A stretch of DNA of 64,000 nt from Lachnospiraceae bacterium UBA3273 (GTDB lineage: Bacteria > Bacillota > Clostridia > Lachnospirales > Lachnospiraceae), in contig DEUB01000055.1 in NCBI GenBank assembly GCA_002362385.1, positions 1-64,000 on the forward strand, given 5' to 3'. Shown piece by piece: positions 58,248-64,000 of this stretch. Both the position numbers and the translations under genes were made by a program. Positions within the stretch are counted from its first letter, which is position 1. Each line of letters begins with the position of its first letter. The notes under the pieces were generated by a model, which was given only the letters and a program-made list of their open reading frames with translations, made no database searches and was not told where the DNA came from.

Positions 58248-59132
58248 ATGGAACAGGCGATAGAACAGTTTATTACCTATTTACATAATGTCAAGAAAAC
58301 ATCTGTCAACACAGAACTGTCTTATCGCAGAGATTTGAAGAAACTGCTCCTTTTTTTGCATTCTAAGGGATTGACTGATTTGGTTGATGTTAAAAAAGAG
58401 GATCTTGAGGAATATGTGGCTTCCATGAAGGAACAGCATTTTGCCACGGCTACCGTTTCAAGGAATATTGCATCCATGAAGGCTTTTTTTCATTTCCTCT
58501 GTCAGGAAAAGCTGATTGAGAAGGACATTTCGGAGAGTCTTAAGGCTCCCAAGATAGAAAAGAAGATGCCGGAAATTCTTACGACGGAAGAGGTTGTGAG
58601 ACTGTTGGAGCAGCCTTCGGGAGATTCTCCCAAGGAAGTCAGGGATAAAGCCATGCTGGAGCTTTTGTATGCTACGGGGATCCGTGTGACGGAACTGATC
58701 ACGTTAAAGATCAGTGAAGTGAATCTTCCCATGAGTTTTATTGTCTGCAGGGATGCCCATAAAGAAAGAGCCATACCTTTTGGAATGGCGGCTAAAAATG
58801 CCCTGATCAAATATCTGACCGAAGCGAGGGAGCAGATGGTGGAGGACAAGTCTTCCGATATTCTTTTTGCCAATTGCTCGGGAAGTCCCATGAGCAGGCA
58901 GGGGTTCTGGAAACTGATCAAATATTATTCCAAGAAGGCGGGGATTACCGCAGATATCACGCCCCACACCTTAAGACATTCCTTTGCGGCACATCTGGTG
59001 GAAAACGGCGCGGATTTAAGAAGCGTTCAGGAGATGCTGGGTCATTCGGATATTTCCACAACGCAGATCTATGCCAATATGAACCACAACCGTATCAGAG
59101 AGGTCTACGCCAAAGCCCATCCGAGAGGATGA
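58248..59132 (+). CDS. xerD: Site-specific tyrosine recombinase XerD
   Basis: XerD with XerC resolves chromosome dimers at dif. 294 residues: an N-terminal SAM-like DNA-binding domain (1-105) and the catalytic domain with Arg in YATGIRVTELI, Lys in DAHKERAIPFG, HTLRHSFAAHL (His-x-x-Arg), GHSDISTTQIY with the catalytic Tyr. Length and gene context (after nudF and spoIIM) favour XerD over a phage integrase. Start ATG 58248 with GAGGAAGGG upstream. No dif site was searched for successfully in this window. Confidence 0.9.
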   Translation: MEQAIEQFITYLHNVKKTSVNTELSYRRDLKKLLLFLHSKGLTDLVDVKKEDLEEYVASMKEQHFATATVSRNIASMKAFFHFLCQEKLIEKDISESLKAPKIEKKMPEILTTEEVVRLLEQPSGDSPKEVRDKAMLELLYATGIRVTELITLKISEVNLPMSFIVCRDAHKERAIPFGMAAKNALIKYLTEAREQMVEDKSSDILFANCSGSPMSRQGFWKLIKYYSKKAGITADITPHTLRHSFAAHLVENGADLRSVQEMLGHSDISTTQIYANMNHNRIREVYAKAHPRG

Positions 59133-59204
59133 GGGACAAACGGGAAGCCCTGACCGCTCTTACTGATTTTTCATAATACGCTGTTAAAGTATTTTACTTT
59201 AAAA

Positions 59205-59260
59205 AACTGCCTCGAACCTGCTTTGCCAAACTTAGCAGGCCCGGGGCAGTTATATTTTAT
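59205..59260. terminator. Bidirectional terminator between xerD and aroF
   Basis: AACTGCC (59205-59211) pairs with GGCAGTT (59245-59251), with the inner stem CCTGCT/AGCAGG (59217-59239). A-rich and T-rich sides allow termination in both directions. Confidence 0.75.
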
Positions 59261-59268
59261 ATTTTGTC

Positions 59269-60297
59269 CTAACAATTTTCGGCGATATCATAGATCAGCT
59301 TTTCGCTGTCTGCCCATCCCAAACAGGGGTCGGTAATGGATCTGCCGTAAACGCCGCCGCCGATCTTCTGGCAGCCTTCCTCAATATAGCTTTCGATCAT
59401 AACGCCCTTTACCAGTCTGTGGATGTCGGAATTCAGTTTGCGGGAATGGAGCACTTCCTTTACGATCCGGATCTGCTGTTCAAACTGTTTTCCGGAGTTG
59501 TTGTGGTTAGCGTCGATGACGGCTGCGGGATATTTAAGGTCCCGTTCGTTATACATTTCCAAAAGTCTGCTCAGATCCTCATAATGGTAATTGGGAAAGC
59601 TCCTTCCGTACTGATTGACGGAGCCTCTCAAGATCGTATGGGCAAGGGGATTGCCGGTTGTTTTGACTTCCCAGTTCCGGTAAATGAATTCATGGGGGTG
59701 CTGAGCCGCATACACGGAATTCAACATAACGGACAGATCGCCGGAGGTGGGGTTTTTCATGCCTGCGGGAACGTCAAAGCCGCTGACCGTAAGGCGGTGC
59801 TGCTGGTCCTCGACGCTTCTGGCCCCAATGGCCACATAGGAAAGGAGGTCGTGGACATATCTCCAGTTTTCGGGATAAAGCATTTCATCCGCAGCCGTCA
59901 GGCCGGATTCCTCCATGGCGCGGATATGGAGCCTGCGCACAGCCACAAGGCCGGCCAAAAGGTTTGGCTTCTTTTCGGGATCGGGCTGATGGACAAAGCC
60001 CTTATAGCCTTCTCCCGTGGTGCGGGGCTTGTTGGTATAGATACGGGGTATCAGGATACACTTGTCCGACACTTTATCATTTATCGCCGCAAGGCGGTTT
60101 ACGTAGTCGCAGACGGAATCCTCGTTGTCGGCGCTGCAGGGGCCGATGATGACGAGAAATTTATCGCTTTCTCCCCGGATCACTTTTCCGATCTCCGCAT
60201 CCCTTTTTTCCTTCAGCAAAACCAGTTCCTTAGGGAGAGGGTATTGTTCCCTGATTTCCGCAGGAGTGGGAAGCTTTTGTAAAAATTCAAAACTCAT
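59269..60297 (-). CDS. aroF: 3-deoxy-7-phosphoheptulonate synthase (DAHP synthase, class I)
   Basis: The first enzyme of the shikimate pathway, joining phosphoenolpyruvate and erythrose-4-phosphate. 342 residues from ATG 60295-60297 (AAAGAGG upstream on the minus strand; the longer frame to 60396 lacks a ribosome site). Class I alpha motifs are seen: VIIGPCSADNEDS, PRIYTNKPRTT, KGFVHQPDP, AIGARSVEDQQHR, DANHNNSGKQ. I saw no T-box or leader peptide with aromatic codons in the 110 bp upstream. Which feedback amino acid applies cannot be told; the aroF symbol is a convention. Confidence 0.9.
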   Translation of the reverse strand: MSFEFLQKLPTPAEIREQYPLPKELVLLKEKRDAEIGKVIRGESDKFLVIIGPCSADNEDSVCDYVNRLAAINDKVSDKCILIPRIYTNKPRTTGEGYKGFVHQPDPEKKPNLLAGLVAVRRLHIRAMEESGLTAADEMLYPENWRYVHDLLSYVAIGARSVEDQQHRLTVSGFDVPAGMKNPTSGDLSVMLNSVYAAQHPHEFIYRNWEVKTTGNPLAHTILRGSVNQYGRSFPNYHYEDLSRLLEMYNERDLKYPAAVIDANHNNSGKQFEQQIRIVKEVLHSRKLNSDIHRLVKGVMIESYIEEGCQKIGGGVYGRSITDPCLGWADSEKLIYDIAENC

Positions 60298-60407
60298 AAT
60301 AATGCCTCTTTCTTCATAATACAGCTTTCTGCTGCAGATATCCTGCCGCGGCTTTAAAGCCTTTGGCGTGCGGGAGCTCTGACGGCAGTCTGCCAATTCC
60401 TCATGTA

Positions 60408-61763
60408 TTAACAGCGTTTATTATAGTATATATATTTTTTTAGTGCAAGGAAATTAAAGAGACAATGGGCAATCTGGCTTACGGGAAGACTGAACAGGTA
60501 TCCTTTTATGCCGATGTACGGCACAAGGAGGAAAATACAGGACAGACGGATGCATAGAGCCAGGACATTGATAAAAAACGCATGGGTCGCTTTATTTAAG
60601 CCGTTTAAAATGCTGGTCAGAAGAGAGCCGAGATAGAGAAAGGGGCACATAAAGCTTAAGGAGCGTATAAAAAGCCCGGCCTCCTCGCTGTGGAAAAGAA
60701 GTATGCCCAATTTGGGGCCGGTTATGTAAAAGAAGGCAGTTGCGAGGAAGCCCATCAGAAGGCAGAAGCCGGTGCTGGAAAAAATGGCCCTGGAAATCCT
60801 GGCGGGATTTCCCTTTGCGTCGGCTTCGGAGACATAGGGGAGCAGCAATACGGAGATAGAGCCTGTTATGGCCTGGGGAAAAAGGATCAGGGGCAGAGCC
60901 ATTCCCGTCAGGACGCCGTAAATGCTTAAAGCCTGGGAATTGGTAAGGCCGAATACGCAAAGCTTACGGGGAAGATGTACTGCCTCGATGCTCTGTAAAA
61001 AATTTAAGACAATGCGGTTGATGCTTAAAGGGACGGCGAGCAGCAAAAGGGGCTTTAACTGTCCGGCAATATTGTAAGAGGGCATTTGGGGAAGATAATG
61101 CTTTCTTTTCCGCGAGCTGCTTTTGTAGAAACGGGTTATGGCAAGAATACTCAAAAGGGAGGAGACGATCTCCCCTAAAACCAGTCCCACAACGGCAACA
61201 GACACTTTGGGCTGCAGATGATATCTGCCGCAATAAAAGAAAATGATGTATACGCTGAGAACACGGACCAACTGCTCTATAAGCTGGGTAACGGAAGGAA
61301 CCGAGGTTTTCTTTAAACCGTAATAGTAGCCGTTGATGCAGCTGTGGACAGCCGCAAAAGGAAGGGAGAGGGCATAGATGCGCACAAGGGGGGCGCAGCG
61401 CTCTTCCAGTAAAAAACGGATCGAAATGGGAAGGCTGTATTCAAATAAAATAAAGCCCATTATAAGAGATAAAAAAACGGACATAAACAGACCGCACATT
61501 AAAACGGAGACGGAAGAACGGTGCTCTTTTTTGGCTTCGTATGCGGCAACGTGTTTGGAAATGGAGGTCTGGATGCCGGCTGCGGTCAAAGAGAAGGAAA
61601 GCGCCATGACGGGCGCTAACAGCTGATAGATGCCCATGCCTTCTTCTCCGATATTCCTGGATAGGAAGATACGGTAGAAAAAACCGATGATGCGGCTTAT
61701 AACGCCGGTTGCGGTCAGGATAACGGTTCCGGTAATAATAGGATTTTTTTTCAAGGACGACAC
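60408..61763 (-). CDS. spoVB: SpoVB-like MOP superfamily flippase
   Basis: 451 residues with about fourteen hydrophobic segments. The start (GTG at 61763; MSSLKKNPIITGTVILTA) and the motif RIIGFFYRIFLSRNIGEEGM, followed by GIYQLLAPV, are typical of the SpoVB/YtgP branch of polysaccharide-type flippases, which move lipid-linked cell-wall precursors across the membrane, in sporulation for the cortex. The ribosome site is poor (CTGGGG), so a TTG nine nt further in (61754) is a possible start. It lies between aroF and hisJ, all on the minus strand, with no shared operon evident. Confidence 0.83.
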   Translation of the reverse strand: MSSLKKNPIITGTVILTATGVISRIIGFFYRIFLSRNIGEEGMGIYQLLAPVMALSFSLTAAGIQTSISKHVAAYEAKKEHRSSVSVLMCGLFMSVFLSLIMGFILFEYSLPISIRFLLEERCAPLVRIYALSLPFAAVHSCINGYYYGLKKTSVPSVTQLIEQLVRVLSVYIIFFYCGRYHLQPKVSVAVVGLVLGEIVSSLLSILAITRFYKSSSRKRKHYLPQMPSYNIAGQLKPLLLLAVPLSINRIVLNFLQSIEAVHLPRKLCVFGLTNSQALSIYGVLTGMALPLILFPQAITGSISVLLLPYVSEADAKGNPARISRAIFSSTGFCLLMGFLATAFFYITGPKLGILLFHSEEAGLFIRSLSFMCPFLYLGSLLTSILNGLNKATHAFFINVLALCIRLSCIFLLVPYIGIKGYLFSLPVSQIAHCLFNFLALKKYIYYNKRC

Positions 61764-61870
61764 CCCAGAAGCATAACTCCATAAAGTATATGCGAAAGAA
61801 AGGAACCTGAGAACAGCTTACCCGGCAGGAAAAGAATAAGCCGGGGCAGGATGTTTCAATAACCTGATAA

Positions 61871-62689
61871 TTATATTTTATGGAAAACCGGCCGTCGTTT
61901 TTCGAAGGTGGCATAGTAAGAGAAACCGCAGTCTGTCAAGATCTGCGCTGCGGCATCAAAACCGGCGGCGATGTCTGAAGGGGCATGGGCGTCGGAACCG
62001 ACGGTAATGATCTCCCCGCCGAGCTCTTTGTAGAGCCTGATGATCTCCGGCGCAGGATTGACCGCGCCCAAAGATTTCCTGAGCCCGGAGGTATTGCACT
62101 CAATGCCCTTTCCTTTTGCGATAAGGGCTTTTAAAATTTCTTCCAGAATATTTTTATAATCCATGCTCTTATAGGGGGCGGCGTCTTCGGGAAGATAGCG
62201 GGCGATGTAGTCCAAATGCCCGTATACGTCAAAATCCGAAAAGGATCTGATGTTATGGAGGGTTTCCCTGAAATAGGAAAGACAGCATTCCTTCGGGTCT
62301 TTCCCTTCAAAAAAGGCGGGATAGTAGGGATCGGCGCCGTTACACAGATGGGAGGAGCCTATGATAAAATCAAAATCCCATGAATCGGCCAAAAGCGCGT
62401 TCTTTTTCTGACAGCAGGGCTGTAAACCGATTTCGATGCCGAAAAGGATTTTGATCCTGCCGTCATATTTTTGGCGGAGCATTGTCAGTTCGTAAAGATA
62501 GGAATCCACGTTGAGAAGAAAGGGATTTTCGGGCATATCCGCCGTTTTTGGGAAATCAAAATCGTTATGTTCCGTAAAACACATGGAGTGAAGCCCTCTG
62601 CGGATTGCAGCGTCTGTCATTTCCTCCATGGGGATGGTGCAGTCGCCGGAAAAATAAGAGTGTAAATGGAAGTCGGATAAAATGCTCAT
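61871..62689 (-). CDS. hisJ: PHP-family histidinol-phosphatase
   Basis: 272 residues. The metal-binding motifs DFHLHSYFSGD (start), FTEHNDFDFP, GIEIGLQP, SSHLCNGADPYY and the closing VGSDAHAPSDI are the PHP (polymerase and histidinol-phosphatase) signatures in order, and the size and EHND motif fit the HisJ family that dephosphorylates histidinol phosphate. A broader sugar- or nucleotide-phosphatase role cannot be ruled out. The ribosome site AAAGG lies about 12 nt before ATG. The palindrome at 62753-62764 lies upstream, the same as that of the aminotransferase gene. Confidence 0.82.
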   Translation of the reverse strand: MSILSDFHLHSYFSGDCTIPMEEMTDAAIRRGLHSMCFTEHNDFDFPKTADMPENPFLLNVDSYLYELTMLRQKYDGRIKILFGIEIGLQPCCQKKNALLADSWDFDFIIGSSHLCNGADPYYPAFFEGKDPKECCLSYFRETLHNIRSFSDFDVYGHLDYIARYLPEDAAPYKSMDYKNILEEILKALIAKGKGIECNTSGLRKSLGAVNPAPEIIRLYKELGGEIITVGSDAHAPSDIAAGFDAAAQILTDCGFSYYATFEKRRPVFHKI

Positions 62690-62752
62690 GGTAAATACCA
62701 GCCTTTCTTAAGGTGCGCCCCGTCTGTCCGGAAAGCGGAGGGGAAAAGATCA

Positions 62753-62764
62753 TTGTATACAATC
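62753..62764. promoter_or_regulatory. Second ATTGTATACAAT palindrome (hisJ upstream region)
   Basis: A perfect 12-bp palindrome 63 bp before the hisJ start, preceded on the minus strand by a possible -10 TATGAT. Identical to 55445-55456. Confidence 0.5.
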
Positions 62765-62863
62765 CAATCATAGCATAACGCGGAAGGAAAATCTTTATTT
62801 CTTTTCATTTTCTTTGCAATTTTATCTTGCTATTTTGGGACAAATTGGTTACAATAAATTTGC

Positions 62864-62914
62864 TGACAAAATTCTGTCATTCCATTTGTTTCCAGATGGT
62901 TGACAGAATAATAT
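62864..62914 (+). promoter_or_regulatory. gapA promoter region with TGACA/TGTCA repeats
   Basis: A possible promoter is TTGTTT (62886-62891), 17-nt spacer, TAATAT (62909-62914). ATTCTGTCA (62871-62879) and TGACAGAAT (62901-62909) form a 9-bp inverted repeat around it, and TGACA (62864-62868) pairs with TGTCA (62875-62879) as well, so three TGACA half-sites surround the promoter. This is a likely repressor site for a glycolytic regulator; I do not recognise it as a CggR operator. Confidence 0.5.
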
Positions 62915-62943
62915 ATTAAAATTTCATTTTAGGAGGAATTAAA

Positions 62944-63972
62944 ATGGCAGTAAAAGTAGCAATCAATGGTTTTGGCCGTATCGGTCGTCTTGCATTCAGA
63001 CAGATGTTTGGTGCAGAAGGTTATGAAGTTGTAGCAATCAACGATTTGACAACACCTTCAATGTTAGCTCATTTATTAAAATATGACTCTTCCCAGGGAA
63101 GATACGTAGCAGTGGGCGAAGAAGATCAGGTTACAGCAGATGACGAAGCTGGTACAATCACAGTAAAAGGTAAAACGATCAAAATTTACAAAGAGCCAGA
63201 CGCAAATAACTGCCCTTGGGGTGAAATCGGTGTTGACGTAGTATTGGAGTGCTCCGGTTTCTATACATCTAAAGCAAAAGCACAGGCTCATATCAATGCC
63301 GGTGCAAAGAAAGTCGTTATTTCCGCACCTGCAGGAAACGACCTTCCTACAATCGTTTTCAATGTAAACCATGAGACATTGACAAAAGATGATAAGATCA
63401 TTTCCGCAGCTTCCTGTACAACAAACTGCTTAGCTCCTATGGCTAAAGCATTAAATGACTTAGCTCCTATCGAGTCCGGTATCATGTGTACAATCCATGC
63501 TTATACAGGAGATCAGATGATCCTTGACGGACCTCAGAGAAAAGGCGATAAGAGAAGAAGCCGTGCAGGCGCTTGCAACATCGTTCCCAACTCAACAGGT
63601 GCTGCTAAGGCAATCGGTCTCGTTATTCCTGAATTAAACGGCAAACTGATCGGAGCTGCTCAGCGTGTTCCTACCCCTACAGGTTCTACAACATTATTAT
63701 TTGCAGTAGTAGACAAAGAGGTAACAAAGGAAGAAGTAAACGCAGCTATGAAAGCTCAGGCTACAGAGTCCTTCGGTTACAACACAGAAGAAATCGTTTC
63801 TTCCGATATTATCGGTATGAGATTTGGTTCTTTATTCGATGCTACCCAGACAATGGTTTCTCCTTTACCTGGCGGAAAAACACAGGTAGAAGTTGTTTCC
63901 TGGTATGACAATGAGAACAGCTACACATCTCAGATGGTTCGTACAATCAAATACTTCGCTGAATTAGGCTAA
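62944..63972 (+). CDS. gapA: Glyceraldehyde-3-phosphate dehydrogenase, type I
   Basis: Oxidises glyceraldehyde-3-phosphate to 1,3-bisphosphoglycerate with NAD. 342 residues: INGFGRIGRLAFRQ (Rossmann start), the catalytic Cys in SAASCTTNCLAP (about residue 158), RAGACNIVPNSTGAAKAIG and WYDNENSYTSQMVR at the end. Codon use is narrow (many GCA, GTA and AAA codons), as expected for a highly expressed gene, and AGGAGG at 62932-62937 is a strong ribosome site. The downstream partner pgk, if present, is beyond the window. Confidence 0.97.
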   Translation: MAVKVAINGFGRIGRLAFRQMFGAEGYEVVAINDLTTPSMLAHLLKYDSSQGRYVAVGEEDQVTADDEAGTITVKGKTIKIYKEPDANNCPWGEIGVDVVLECSGFYTSKAKAQAHINAGAKKVVISAPAGNDLPTIVFNVNHETLTKDDKIISAASCTTNCLAPMAKALNDLAPIESGIMCTIHAYTGDQMILDGPQRKGDKRRSRAGACNIVPNSTGAAKAIGLVIPELNGKLIGAAQRVPTPTGSTTLLFAVVDKEVTKEEVNAAMKAQATESFGYNTEEIVSSDIIGMRFGSLFDATQTMVSPLPGGKTQVEVVSWYDNENSYTSQMVRTIKYFAELG

Positions 63973-64000
63973 TCCTGATTGATACAATCTGAATTAAGAA

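Noticed and set aside
59419..60282. 287-codon open frame on the plus strand opposite aroF
   Set aside because: It is the antisense shadow of a gene with clear DAHP synthase motifs; no family motif or ribosome site of its own.
60298..60396. N-terminal extension of aroF
   Set aside because: Open frame only; the ribosome site and family alignment point to the Met at 60297.
60298..60407. T-box or aromatic attenuator upstream of aroF
   Set aside because: No TGGNACC-type T-box sequence and no short peptide rich in Trp, Tyr or Phe codons.

Overview
The window looks like a chromosomal segment of an anaerobic, spore-lineage Firmicute of the Clostridia, most likely a Lachnospiraceae species. The evidence is the gene order yceD-rpmF-plsX-acpP-rnc-smc-ftsY, yloC/yicC-remA-gmk-rpoZ, rimO-pgsA-cinA-recA-recX-rny and nudix-spoIIM-xerD, sporulation-type proteins (SpoIIM, SpoVB, a Spo0A output domain), secreted DUF4214 proteins, and strong GGAGG ribosome sites with TTGACA/TATAAT promoters. 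No rRNA, tRNA, CRISPR array or complete transposon was recognised. The taxonomic call is inference.

Region 1 (1-16954) is core: the 3' end of an EAL protein, tmcAL, pta, a polytopic membrane protein on the minus strand, yceD-rpmF, a lipoprotein, a large sensor-type HD-GYP protein, then plsX-acpP-rnc-smc-ftsY and ilvA. It covers acetyl-CoA/acetyl-phosphate conversion, phospholipid and fatty-acid synthesis, RNA processing, chromosome condensation and SRP targeting.

Region 2 (about 16955-36525) is an AT-richer accessory island. It starts with a 284-bp near-perfect palindrome and is bracketed by two about 1.2-kb direct repeats, each holding a promoter, a structured leader RNA and an Rpn-family (PD-(D/E)XK) nuclease gene. 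Copy A is followed by a stand-alone duplicate of the Rpn C-terminal domain and a decayed third fragment. Between the repeats lie four large secreted paralogues that share C-terminal DUF4214 pairs but carry different effector or binding modules (C39-like peptidase with Bsp repeats and a ricin lectin; RCC1 propeller with Big_2; BspA-type LRR; thioredoxin-like with CAP). They are followed by a LytTR response regulator and three related membrane sensors, one of which has lost its kinase domain.

Region 3 (36526-64000) returns to core genes: eno, a MATE transporter, an orphan Fur-box-controlled FeoB-associated peptide, an SCP2 protein with a histone-H1-like tail, a Spo0A DNA-binding domain without receiver, glgA, rqcH, the yicC-remA-gmk-rpoZ operon, rimO-pgsA-cinA with a repeat-rich zinc-ribbon membrane protein, SOS-controlled recA-recX, rny, an aminotransferase, nudix-spoIIM-xerD, and on the minus strand aroF, spoVB and hisJ, ending with gapA.

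The most unusual material is in and around the island: Rpn genes with an internal, well-spaced start for the C-terminal domain plus a free-standing duplicate of that domain (resembling the intragenic-antitoxin arrangement described for E. coli Rpn proteins), a leader with mutually exclusive hairpins over the Rpn start, the long palindrome, and the DUF4214 exoprotein array beside its own probable signalling operon.
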